Under the pieces are notes generated by a model. The model ran no database searches. It saw nothing but the letters and a program-made list of their open reading frames with translations, and was not told the origin of the DNA. From contig DASWLD010000074.1 of NCBI GenBank assembly GCA_036396275.1, positions 1-17,628 of the forward strand: a stretch of 17,628 nt of DNA. The letters run 5' to 3'. Within the stretch, counting starts at the first letter, position 1. Each line of letters opens with the position of its first letter. Of the stretch, positions 1 to 13,173 are shown one piece after another. Source of the stretch: JACQFZ01 sp036396275. Lineage in GTDB: Bacteria > Pseudomonadota > Gammaproteobacteria > Acidiferrobacterales > Sulfurifustaceae. A program made the position numbers and the translations under genes.

Positions 1-142
1 CGTAGCCGCGGGCCTCACCGCCGTGCTTGGCGGCGAGCACCTTGGTCATGGCGGCGGTCAGCGTCGTCTTGCCATGATCGACGTGGCCGATGGTGCCGAC
101 GTTCAAATGGGGCTTGGTGCGTTCGAATTTTTCCTTGGACAT
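1..142 (-). CDS. tuf: Elongation factor Tu, N-terminal fragment (second tuf copy, after fusA)
   Basis: EF-Tu is the GTPase that carries aminoacyl-tRNA to the ribosomal A site. Only the first 47 codons are present; the gene runs off the left edge. The translation opens MSKEKFERTKPHLNVGTIGH and continues into the G1 phosphate-binding loop GHVDHGKT at residues 19-26, which is diagnostic. The ATG at 140-142 has a GAGG Shine-Dalgarno about 8 nt upstream. It lies 89 nt downstream of fusA, the standard str-operon order rpsL-rpsG-fusA-tuf. A second tuf fragment (C-terminus) is at the other end of the window. The family call is certain; the rest of the gene cannot be seen. Confidence 0.97.
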   Translation of the reverse strand, partial: MSKEKFERTKPHLNVGTIGHVDHGKTTLTAAMTKVLAAKHGGEARGY

Positions 143-178
143 GTCTAATGCCTCAATCAATATAGAGATTCACACCAA

Positions 179-220
179 CTCCCCCTCTCCCCTCGCGGGA
201 GAGGGCAAGGGGAGAGGGAG
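179..220. repeat. GGGAGAGGG palindrome between fusA and tuf
   Basis: A pyrimidine arm (CCCTCTCCC, 183-191) faces a perfect complement GGGAGAGGG at 197-205 across a 5-nt loop. A second copy, GGGGAGAGGG at 209-218, can pair with 183-192 instead, so two hairpins compete for the same left arm. No U-tract follows in the direction of transcription, so it is not a canonical intrinsic terminator. Similar GGGAGAGGG palindromes are, to my knowledge, common between genes in Proteobacteria. The arm polarity (pyrimidines first) is opposite to that of the seven periodic arrays elsewhere in this window. Confidence 0.7.
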
Positions 221-231
221 CGTGTAATCAA

Positions 232-2334
<2,103 letters not shown>

Positions 2335-2362
2335 GACTCAGTCCTCTTAAAGATCTTTGTAA

Positions 2363-2463
2363 CCGCGGATAAACGCAGATGAACGCGGATTCCGGTACGG
2401 ATGAACGCCGATTACTCAAATCGATCCGCGTTAATCTTACTTAATATCTGCGTTTATCTGCGG
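2363..2463. repeat. Inverted array with 10-nt period, rpsG-fusA gap
   Basis: The left arm has decamer words of the type GCGGATAAAC / GCAGATGAAC (2365-2390, with a further degenerate copy at 2397-2412). The right arm (2424-2463) is the reverse complement. Its best block, 2446-2463, matches 2363-2380 at 17 of 18 positions, including 13 consecutive bases (2368-2380 with 2446-2458). The arms can form a hairpin of about 100 nt in either strand. The array lies 19 nt after the rpsG stop and ends 28 nt before the fusA start, leaving the fusA Shine-Dalgarno outside it. Confidence 0.8.
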
Positions 2464-2482
2464 ATGCAGTTTCCTGTCAGTC

Positions 2483-2953
2483 CTACCAACGATAATGCGA
2501 GAACGCCTTGTTGGCCTCGGCCATGCGATGCACGTCCTCGCGTTTCTTGACCGCCGCGCCGCGCTTCTCGGAAGCGTCGAGCAATTCATCCGCGAGCCGT
2601 ACGCCCATGGACTTGCCACCGCGCGTACGGGCGGCATCCACCACCCACCGCATCGCCAATGCCAGCTGGCGCTTGGCGCGCACCTCAACCGGCACTTGGT
2701 ACGTCGCGCCACCGACGCGTCGGCTCTTCACTTCCACCATCGGCCGAACGTTGTCGATCGCCTGCGTAAAAATGTCGACCGGGTCCGGCTTGCCGCGGGT
2801 CGAAATCGTATCGAGCGCGCCGTACACGATACGTTCGGCGACCGCCTTCTTGCCGTGACGCATCACCACGTTAATGAACTTGGCGACCGTCTCGCTCTTG
2901 TATTTCGGGTCCGGCGTGACGACACGCTTCGGAACTTCTCTTCGTCTCGGCAT
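2483..2953 (-). CDS. rpsG: 30S ribosomal protein S7
   Basis: S7 is a primary binder of the 3' major domain of 16S rRNA, and in E. coli it represses its own operon by binding the rpsL-rpsG intergenic mRNA. The 156-residue protein begins MPRRREVPKRVVTPDPKY and has the typical KFINVVMRHGKKAVAERIVY helix region. A longer reading frame upstream (to 2989) exists, but the extra 12 residues come from the repeat array and the family starts at MPRRR. The start ATG (2951-2953) has no recognisable Shine-Dalgarno: the 30 nt before it are the pyrimidine-rich arm of the heptad array. Translation is therefore probably coupled to rpsL (inference). Confidence 0.97.
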   Translation of the reverse strand: MPRRREVPKRVVTPDPKYKSETVAKFINVVMRHGKKAVAERIVYGALDTISTRGKPDPVDIFTQAIDNVRPMVEVKSRRVGGATYQVPVEVRAKRQLALAMRWVVDAARTRGGKSMGVRLADELLDASEKRGAAVKKREDVHRMAEANKAFSHYRW

Positions 2954-2957
2954 ATCA

Positions 2958-3087
2958 GATGACTGAGGACAGAGGACAGAAGACTGCACCAGTACACGGA
3001 TAACCGACCACGGAAGACCGACCAGTCTTCGGTCGTCAGTCCTCCGGCTTCTGAGTCAGACCTCTGTCCTCTGTCTTTCGGTCCTCA
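2958..3087. repeat. Inverted GAGGACA heptad array, rpsL-rpsG gap
   Basis: The left arm is four consecutive 7-nt units: GATGACT 2958-2964, GAGGACA 2965-2971, GAGGACA 2972-2978 and GAAGACT 2979-2985. The right arm is made of the same words in reverse complement from about 3025 to 3087, mostly with 7-nt steps plus one 8-nt and one 6-nt step. Thirteen bases pair perfectly (2968-2980 with 3063-3075). A smaller hairpin, GAAGAC / GTCTTC, lies in the middle (3013-3030). The array starts at the rpsL stop codon and ends 4 nt before the rpsG start, so it fills the gap. Confidence 0.85.
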
Positions 3088-3459
3088 GGTTTTGGGCCGC
3101 TTGGCGCCGTACTTCGAACGTCCCTGTTTACGATCGGTAACGCCGGCGGTATCGAGCGTGCCGCGCACGGTGTGGTAACGCACACCCGGCAGATCCTTGA
3201 CGCGACCGCCGCGGATCAACACCACCGAGTGTTCCTGCAGGTTGTGGCCTTCGCCGCCGATATACGACGTCACTTCGTAACCGTTGGTGAGCCGCACACG
3301 CGCCACCTTACGCAGCGCCGAGTTAGGTTTCTTCGGCGTCGTCGTGTACACACGCGTACACACCCCGCGTTTCTGCGGGCTGCCCTGCAGCGCCGGCACC
3401 TTCGACTTTTCAGTCGCCTGTCGCCGCGCGTTACGCACGAGCTGATTGACGGTCGGCAT
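3085..3459 (-). CDS. rpsL: 30S ribosomal protein S12
   Basis: S12 lies at the decoding centre of the 30S subunit and controls accuracy. The 124-residue sequence is nearly the family consensus, with PQKRGVCTRVYTTTPKKPNS (28-47) and RVKDLPGVRYHTVRG (86-100). Lys43 and Lys88 (counting Met1) are the wild-type residues whose substitution gives streptomycin resistance, so no resistance is indicated. The start is MPTVNQLVR at 3457-3459; an in-frame upstream extension of six residues is not conserved. The Shine-Dalgarno is weak (GAG/AGAG-like). The TGA stop (3085-3087) is also the first bases of the GAGGACC repeat word. It lies 229 nt after rpoC. Confidence 0.98.
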   Translation of the reverse strand: MPTVNQLVRNARRQATEKSKVPALQGSPQKRGVCTRVYTTTPKKPNSALRKVARVRLTNGYEVTSYIGGEGHNLQEHSVVLIRGGRVKDLPGVRYHTVRGTLDTAGVTDRKQGRSKYGAKRPKT

Positions 3460-3485
3460 CCGATTCTCTACTCGCAAAACGAACT

Positions 3486-3509
3486 ACAGGCCGGCACGGA
3501 CCGGCCTGT
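3486..3509 (-). promoter_or_regulatory. 9-bp hairpin in the rpsL leader
   Basis: Perfect 9-bp stem ACAGGCCGG / CCGGCCTGT (3486-3494 with 3501-3509) with a 6-nt loop. In the transcribed strand it is followed by AGTTCGTTTTGC, a poor U-tract, so it might be a leaky terminator between rpoC and rpsL or a leader structure for rpsL translation. It ends 26 nt before the rpsL ATG. It does not belong to the heptad family. Confidence 0.55.
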
Positions 3510-3555
3510 ACGAGGGGCGCGATTCTATGGACCCATACCCGGACTGTCAATATCA

Positions 3556-3688
3556 GATGACAGAAGACCGAGGACAGAAAACTGAGCCTGTCCTCGGAAA
3601 ACGGAAGACAAAGGACTGTAAAAAGCCTTTCCAGTCGTCCGTCCTCGGTCCCTGGCCCAGTCCTCCGTCCTCCGTCTTCCGTCCTCTG

Positions 3689-3691
<3 letters not shown>
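3556..3691. repeat. Inverted GAGGACR heptad array, rpoC-rpsL gap
   Basis: The left arm has 7-nt units GATGACA 3556-3562, GAAGACC 3563-3569, GAGGACA 3570-3576 and GAAAACT 3577-3583. The right arm (about 3630-3691) is reverse-complement words GAGGACG / GAAGACG, the clearest four in a row at 3659-3686. Ten bases pair perfectly (3566-3575 with 3641-3650). The right arm runs up to and includes the rpoC TGA stop (3689-3691). The outer end shares the 12-mer ATATCAGATGAC with the rpsL-rpsG array (3550-3561 and 2953-2964), showing that the two elements are related beyond the heptad word. Confidence 0.85.
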
Positions 3692-7903
<4,212 letters not shown>

Positions 7904-7910
7904 TGTTTCG

Positions 7911-7944
7911 TCTCCTGACCGTTTCGGTCGTATCTATATAGATA
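7911..7944 (-). promoter_or_regulatory. rpoC translation initiation region with hairpin and AT palindrome
   Basis: In transcription order the rpoB-rpoC gap holds a perfect 14-nt palindrome TATCTATATAGATA (7931-7944), a small hairpin GACCG-AAA-CGGTC (7917-7929), and directly after it the AGGAGA Shine-Dalgarno (about 7911-7916) serving a TTG start. The AT palindrome stands out in a GC-rich operon. It may be a protein site or only a weak RNA stem; no convincing promoter spacing was found around it. The Shine-Dalgarno is what fixes the rpoC start. Confidence 0.5.
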
Positions 7945-7974
7945 GAAGGCGGAAAGTGCGTTTAACCTTCGCGC

Positions 7975-10900
7975 CTACTTCTCTTGTTCCAGCTCGATGT
8001 CGATACCGAGCGCTCGGATTTCTTTAACCAATACATTGAACGACTCCGGCATGCCGGCTTCCATGCGGTGGTCGCCCTTGACGATGTTCTCGAACATCTT
8101 GGTGCGACCTTGGACGTCGTCGGATTTGACGGTCAGCATTTCCTGCAACGTGTACCCCGCGCCGTAGGCCTCGAGCGCCCAGACCTCCATTTCGCCGAAG
8201 CGCTGCCCGCCGAACTGCGCCTTGCCGCCGAGCGGTTGCTGCGTCACCAAGCTGTACGGTCCGGTCGAGCGCGCGTGCATCTTGTCGTCGACCAAGTGAT
8301 TGAGCTTCAGGATGTACATGAAGCCGACGGTTACCGGGCGATCGAACGGTTCGCCGGTGCGCCCGTCGTACAACGTGGTCTGGCCCGACAGCGGCAGATC
8401 CGCGAGAAACAGCATGTCGCGAATTTCATCTTCGGACGCGCCCTCGAACACCGGCGTCGCGACCGGCACGCCCTTGCGCATGTTGCGGGCGAGCTCGACC
8501 AACTCTGTGTCGCTGAACGACTTGATGTCTTCCTTGTGCCCGCCGCTGCCGACGTGGTTGTAGACCTTGTCGACGAGTTTGCGCAGGTCTTCCAGGCGCC
8601 CCTGCTCGGCGAGGTAGCTGTCGAGCAGTTGGCCGATCTTCGCGCCGATTTCATGCGCCGCCCAACCGAGATGCGTTTCCAGCACCTGGCCGACGTTCAT
8701 GCGCGACGGTACGCCGAGCGGGTTGAGCACCACGTCGACCGGCGTGCCGTCGGCCATGTGCGGCATGTCCTCCACCGGCACGATGCGCGAGATCACGCCC
8801 TTATTGCCGTGGCGGCCGGCCATCTTGTCGCCCGGTTGCAAGCGCCGTTTCACCGCGACGTAGACCTTGACCATCTTCAGGACACCCGGCGCGAGATCGT
8901 CACCCGAGGTGAGCTTCGCTTTCTTCTCGGTGAAGCGTTGGTCGAAATGCTCCTTCTGCTTCGCGAGATAACCGCGAATGCGCTCGAGCGCTTGCGATGC
9001 TTCTTCGTTGCGCAACCGGATGTCGAACCACTTGCCGCGCGGCAGCTCATCGAGATAGCTCTTCGCGATCTTGTCGCCGCTTTGCAGACCGTTCGGTCCG
9101 CCGTCGGCTTGCTTGCCGACGATTTGCCGCTCGAGACGCGCGAACGCGTCGTCCTCGACAATGCGGTACTGATCGTCCAGGTCCTTGCGAATACGCGCGA
9201 GTTCAGCGTCTTCGTTGCTCTTCGCGCGCTGATCCTTTTCCACGCCTTCGCGCGTGAACACCTGAACGTCGATCACCGTGCCGGAGATACCGGACGGCAC
9301 GCGCAGACTCGTGTCCTTCACGTCGGACGCCTTCTCTCCGAAGATCGCGCGCAACAACTTCTCTTCGGGCGTTAGCTGGGTTTCGCCTTTCGGCGTTACC
9401 TTGCCGACCAGAATGTCGCCGGCGTCGACTTCGGCGCCGATATAGACGATGCCCGATTCGTCGAGCTTGTTTAGCGCCGCTTCACCGACGTTCGGAATGT
9501 CGCGCGTAATTTCTTCCGGCCCGAGCTTGGTGTCGCGAGCAACCGTTTGCAGCTCCTCGATATGGATCGTCGTGAAGTAGTCCTGCTCGACTACGCGCTC
9601 CGAGATCAGAATCGAGTCCTCGAAGTTGTAGCCGTTCCACGGCATGAACGCGACCAGGATGTTGCGCCCGAGCGCGAGCTCGCCCATATCGGTCGACGGA
9701 CCGTCGGCCAGCACGTCACCCTTGGCGATGACGTCGCCGACTTTCACCAGCGGCCGCTGGTTGATGTTGGTGTTCTGGTTGGAGCGCTGATACTTAATAA
9801 GGTTGTATATGTCGACGCCGACCTCGCCCGGCTTGGTTTCGTCGTCGTGCACGCGCACCACGATGCGCGACGCGTCGACCGAGTCGACCGCGCCGCCCCG
9901 GGTCGCCACGACGCAGGAACCCGAGTCGATCGCGCAGATACGCTCGATGCCCGTTCCCACCAGCGGTTTCTCGGTACGCAGCGTCGGCACCGCCTGACGC
10001 TGCATGTTCGAACCCATGAGCGCGCGGTTGGCATCGTCGTGCTCCAAGAACGGAATCAGCGCCGCCGCCACCGACACGATTTGCGACGGCGCGACGTCCA
10101 GGTATTCGACCTTATCCGAAGTCGAGAGCATGAATTCGTTCTTGAAGCGGCACGACACAAGGTCGTCGTTCAAACGACCGTTGTTGTCCATACCCGCGTT
10201 CGCTTGCGCGATGACATACTTGCCTTCCTCGATCGCCGACAGGTAGTTGACCTCGTCGGTGACCTTCCCGTTAGTGACTTTGCGATACGGCGTTTCGAGG
10301 AACCCGTATTCGTTCGTGCGCGCATACACCGCGAGCGAGTTGATCAAACCGATATTCGGACCTTCCGGCGTCTCGATCGGACAAACGCGACCGTAATGCG
10401 TCGGGTGCACGTCGCGCACTTCGAAACCGGCGCGCTCGCGCGTCAGGCCGCCCGGTCCGAGCGCCGATACGCGGCGCTTGTGCGTGACTTCGGACAGCGG
10501 ATTGGTTTGGTCCATGAACTGCGACAACTGGCTCGATCCGAAGAATTCCTTGATCACCGCCGACACCGGCTTCGCGTTGATCAGTTCCTGCGGCATCAAG
10601 CCTTCCGACTCGGCCAACGCCAAGCGTTCCTTGACGGCGCGCTCGACGCGCACCAGTCCGACCCGGAATTGGTTTTCCGCGAGCTCTCCCACCGAACGTA
10701 CGCGGCGGTTGCCGAGATGATCGATGTCGTCGATCTCGCCGATGCCGTTCTTCAGGCTGATGAGAATCTTCATGGCATCGATGATGTCTTCCTTGGTAAG
10801 GATGCCCGGACCCTCGTCGGAGTCGCGCCCCACGCGGCGATTGAATTTCATGCGGCCGACCGCCGATAGATCGTAGCGATCGGAGCTGAAAAACAGATTG

Positions 10901-12078
10901 TTGAATAGCGTCTGGGCCGCGTCCTTCGTCGGCGGTTCGCCCGGGCGCATCATGCGATAAATTTCGATTTGCGCTTCAAGCGCATCGCGCGTCGGGTCGA
11001 GGCGCAGCGTGTCCGACATGAACGAACCGCGATCGAGTTCGTTGGTGTAGATGGTTTTCAGCGTCTGGATATTGGCCTTGAGCAGCTTCTCGACCAGCTC
11101 CGCGGTCACAACGTCGTTGCCGTGCGCCAGCACCTCCCCGGTCTGGGTGTCGATCACTTCTTCGCCCAGCGCACGGCCGGCGAGAAACGTCGGCGGCACC
11201 GCCAGATGCCTCAGCCGTGCTTTCTCCAGCTCGCGCACGTGTCGCCCGGAGATGCGCCGCCCGGCTTCGACGATCACTTCGCCCTTGGGGGTTTTGATAT
11301 CGAAGTCGGGTTGTACGCCGCGCAGCCGCTGCGGGATCAGCTCCAAACGAATCTCGTTCTTCACGAGGTTCCACGTGTCCATTTCGAAAAATGTGCGCAA
11401 AATCTCCGGCGTGTTCATCCCGAGCGCGCGCAGCAGGATCGTACCGGGCAGCTTGCGTCGGCGATCGATACGCACGTACAGGTTGTCCTTCGGATCGAAC
11501 TCAAAATCGAGCCACGAACCGCGATAGGGGATGACCCGGGCCGAGAACAGCAGCTTCCCGGAAGAATGGGTCTTGCCGTAATCGTGCTCGAAAAACACGC
11601 CCGGCGAGCGGTGCAGCTGCGAAACGATCACACGCTCGGTGCCGTTGATCACGAACGTGCCGTTATCGGTCATGAGCGGGATCTCGCCCATGTACACTTC
11701 CTGCTCCTTAATATCGCGTACCGACTTGGTCCCGCTCGCCTCGTCCTTATCGAACACCACCAAGCGAACCAGCACGCGCAGTGGTGCCGCATAGATAAGC
11801 CCGCGCTGTTGGCATTCCTTCACGTCGAACGTCGGCACGCCGAGGCGATAGCTGACGAACTCAAGCGCCGCGTTGCCGTTGTACGACTCGATCGGGAAAA
11901 CGCTCTTGAACGCCGCCTGCAAACCCTGGTCGATTCGCTGCTCGGCGGGAATTTCCGCCTGGAGAAATTGACGGTACGAATTCTTCTGGATCGCCAACAG
12001 GTACGGCACGCGCAAAATGCTCGGGCGCTTGCCGAAATTCTTGCGGATAAGCTTTTTTTCGGTGAATGAGTAGGCCAT
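7975..12078 (-). CDS. rpoB: DNA-directed RNA polymerase subunit beta
   Basis: The beta subunit of the core RNA polymerase, partner of RpoC and the rifampicin target. It has 1367 residues (E. coli 1342). The start MAYSFTEKKLIRKNFGKRPS at 12076-12078 fits the family and has a GAGGAAA Shine-Dalgarno; a 14-residue upstream extension in frame is rejected as non-conserved. The rifampicin cluster GSSQLSQFMDQ begins at residue 514, with Asp523, His533 and Ser538 (E. coli Asp516, His526, Ser531) all wild type. The GDKMAGRHGNKGVIS catalytic lysine/histidine segment and the C-terminal beta-beta' interface (GGKAQFGGQRFGEMEVWALEA) are intact. It is preceded by a 135-nt gap with a terminator-like hairpin and followed by rpoC. 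Confidence 0.98.
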   Translation of the reverse strand: MAYSFTEKKLIRKNFGKRPSILRVPYLLAIQKNSYRQFLQAEIPAEQRIDQGLQAAFKSVFPIESYNGNAALEFVSYRLGVPTFDVKECQQRGLIYAAPLRVLVRLVVFDKDEASGTKSVRDIKEQEVYMGEIPLMTDNGTFVINGTERVIVSQLHRSPGVFFEHDYGKTHSSGKLLFSARVIPYRGSWLDFEFDPKDNLYVRIDRRRKLPGTILLRALGMNTPEILRTFFEMDTWNLVKNEIRLELIPQRLRGVQPDFDIKTPKGEVIVEAGRRISGRHVRELEKARLRHLAVPPTFLAGRALGEEVIDTQTGEVLAHGNDVVTAELVEKLLKANIQTLKTIYTNELDRGSFMSDTLRLDPTRDALEAQIEIYRMMRPGEPPTKDAAQTLFNNLFFSSDRYDLSAVGRMKFNRRVGRDSDEGPGILTKEDIIDAMKILISLKNGIGEIDDIDHLGNRRVRSVGELAENQFRVGLVRVERAVKERLALAESEGLMPQELINAKPVSAVIKEFFGSSQLSQFMDQTNPLSEVTHKRRVSALGPGGLTRERAGFEVRDVHPTHYGRVCPIETPEGPNIGLINSLAVYARTNEYGFLETPYRKVTNGKVTDEVNYLSAIEEGKYVIAQANAGMDNNGRLNDDLVSCRFKNEFMLSTSDKVEYLDVAPSQIVSVAAALIPFLEHDDANRALMGSNMQRQAVPTLRTEKPLVGTGIERICAIDSGSCVVATRGGAVDSVDASRIVVRVHDDETKPGEVGVDIYNLIKYQRSNQNTNINQRPLVKVGDVIAKGDVLADGPSTDMGELALGRNILVAFMPWNGYNFEDSILISERVVEQDYFTTIHIEELQTVARDTKLGPEEITRDIPNVGEAALNKLDESGIVYIGAEVDAGDILVGKVTPKGETQLTPEEKLLRAIFGEKASDVKDTSLRVPSGISGTVIDVQVFTREGVEKDQRAKSNEDAELARIRKDLDDQYRIVEDDAFARLERQIVGKQADGGPNGLQSGDKIAKSYLDELPRGKWFDIRLRNEEASQALERIRGYLAKQKEHFDQRFTEKKAKLTSGDDLAPGVLKMVKVYVAVKRRLQPGDKMAGRHGNKGVISRIVPVEDMPHMADGTPVDVVLNPLGVPSRMNVGQVLETHLGWAAHEIGAKIGQLLDSYLAEQGRLEDLRKLVDKVYNHVGSGGHKEDIKSFSDTELVELARNMRKGVPVATPVFEGASEDEIRDMLFLADLPLSGQTTLYDGRTGEPFDRPVTVGFMYILKLNHLVDDKMHARSTGPYSLVTQQPLGGKAQFGGQRFGEMEVWALEAYGAGYTLQEMLTVKSDDVQGRTKMFENIVKGDHRMEAGMPESFNVLVKEIRALGIDIELEQEK

Positions 12079-12122
12079 TAGGTTTCCTCGGGAAGTCGAC
12101 GACCACGCGCGGCCGTCCAACC

Positions 12123-12173
12123 AAAAAAACGACAGCCGAGCGCGGACCGGCCACCGGCCAGTCGCGCCCAGCT
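12123..12173 (-). terminator. Attenuator-like hairpin between rplL and rpoB
   Basis: In the transcribed strand an 18-bp GC-rich stem (12134-12173, loop GGT, one bulged C, a few G-U pairs) is followed after 4 nt by seven consecutive U (12123-12129). This has the form of an intrinsic terminator. Because rpoB and rpoC lie downstream with no other obvious signal, it should be leaky. E. coli has an attenuator in the same gap that reduces rpoBC transcription relative to rplJL, and this is the natural analogue (inference from position and shape). Confidence 0.75.
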
Positions 12174-12213
12174 TGAACCCCTATACGGCAGGGTTGTGTA
12201 TGACAGTAACAAC

Positions 12214-12597
12214 TTACTTCAGTTCGACCTTACCGCCGGCGGCTTCAAGTTCTTTCTTCATCTTCTCGGCATCGGCCTTCGGCACGGCTTCCTTCACGGT
12301 TTGTGGAGCGCCCTCGACGAGATCCTTGGCTTCCTTCAGGCCTAGTGTAGTCACCGCCCGAACCGCCTTGATGACCGCAACCTTATTATCTCCAGAAGCG
12401 GTCAAAACGACGTCAAACTCGGTCTTTACCTCGGCCGGCGCTGCCGCCGCGCCTGCGCCTCCGGCCGGTGCCGCTACAGCCACGGCGGCCGCGGCGGACA
12501 CGCCGAATTTCGCTTCCATGTCCTTAATTAGCTCGGACAGCTCCAGGACCGACATGCTCGCAATGGAATTTAAGATCTCTTCTTTAGATACAGCCAT
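12214..12597 (-). CDS. rplL: 50S ribosomal protein L7/L12
   Basis: L7/L12 forms the flexible dimers of the ribosomal stalk, docked on L10, that recruit and stimulate translational GTPases. The 127-residue product (E. coli 121) has an N-terminal dimerisation domain (residues 1-34), an Ala/Gly/Pro-rich hinge (about 35-56), and a C-terminal domain with the factor-binding helix region VIKAVRAVTTLGLKEAKDLV. The ATG (12595-12597) has an AGGAG Shine-Dalgarno about 9 nt upstream. It lies 48 nt after rplJ, in the invariant rplJ-rplL pair. The strong ribosome binding site fits the known need for several L7/L12 copies per L10. Confidence 0.98.
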   Translation of the reverse strand: MAVSKEEILNSIASMSVLELSELIKDMEAKFGVSAAAAVAVAAPAGGAGAAAAPAEVKTEFDVVLTASGDNKVAVIKAVRAVTTLGLKEAKDLVEGAPQTVKEAVPKADAEKMKKELEAAGGKVELK

Positions 12598-12645
12598 GGA
12601 TTAAACTCTCCTGATTCAGTCGACTCACGGTCGTTCGGTTAGATT

Positions 12646-13173
12646 TCAGGCAGCGGGGCCTTTGGCGTCACGCACGGCGGCCAATGTCCGCACGAACTTT
12701 GCGGGTACCTCGTTCAAGGTACGCACGAGCTTCACGATCGGCGCTTGCAGCGTGCCCACCAGCGTCGCCAGCAATTGTTCGCGCGACGGCAGCTTGGCCA
12801 GCGCCTCGACCTGCGCGAGCGACATGAGCTTTCCGCCCATCGCGCCCGCGCGGATTTTCAGCGCTACGTTGTCTTTGGCGAACTCCGCCAAAAGCTTGGC
12901 CACCGCCACCGGATCCTTCGAAATAGCGAGTGCGAGCGGACCGGACAGCTGATCGCCCAAGCACTCGTAGTCCGACCCCTCGATGGCGCGCCGGGTAAGC
13001 GAATTCTTTACGACGCGCACGTAAATCTGTGCTTGTCTCGCCTTGCCGCGCAGCGCCGTCATCTGGGCCACGCTCAATCCCCGGTACTCCGCTAACACCG
13101 CCGCCTCGGCGCCTTTAAACTGCTCGGCGACCTCGGCAACCACCGCCTTCTTCTGCTCAATACTTAGACTCAT
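12646..13173 (-). CDS. rplJ: 50S ribosomal protein L10
   Basis: L10 anchors the L7/L12 dimers to 23S rRNA and, as the L10-L12 complex, represses its own mRNA in E. coli. The 175-residue protein (E. coli 165) starts MSLSIEQKKAVVAEVAEQFK, with the conserved YRGLSVAQMTALR segment at about 30-42, a globular rRNA-binding domain, and a helical C-terminus (KLVRTLNEVPAKFVRTLAAV) for L12 binding. The ATG (13171-13173) is served by a GGAGAGGTGA Shine-Dalgarno at about 13182-13191. It is preceded by a 290-nt leader that contains a pair of large hairpins, consistent with autogenous control. Confidence 0.98.
   Translation of the reverse strand: MSLSIEQKKAVVAEVAEQFKGAEAAVLAEYRGLSVAQMTALRGKARQAQIYVRVVKNSLTRRAIEGSDYECLGDQLSGPLALAISKDPVAVAKLLAEFAKDNVALKIRAGAMGGKLMSLAQVEALAKLPSREQLLATLVGTLQAPIVKLVRTLNEVPAKFVRTLAAVRDAKGPAA

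Noticed and set aside
2954..2989. rpsG extended N-terminus reading through the heptad array
   Set aside because: The extra residues are repeat-encoded and absent from S7; MPRRREVPKR is the standard start.
2958..3087. Heptad arrays as CRISPR arrays
   Set aside because: Units are 7-10 nt with no spacers, no 24-40-nt conserved repeat and no cas genes.
3085..3459. Streptomycin resistance in S12
   Set aside because: Lys43 and Lys88 (counting Met) are wild type.
7925..7950. Promoter for rpoC at the AT palindrome
   Set aside because: No acceptable -35 at 16-18 nt from the TATATA-like core.
7984..9375. Long plus-strand reading frames opposite rpoB, rpoC, fusA and fumarase (up to about 460 codons)
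   Set aside because: They are antisense to highly conserved genes in GC-rich sequence and show Arg/His/Val-rich composition typical of shadow frames; none resembles a known family.
10500..10600. Rifampicin resistance substitutions in RpoB
   Set aside because: Residues equivalent to E. coli Asp516, His526 and Ser531 are wild type.
12079..12120. rpoB start 14 codons upstream
   Set aside because: The family N-terminus is MAYSFTEKK and a GAGGAAA Shine-Dalgarno precedes that ATG; the extension is not conserved.
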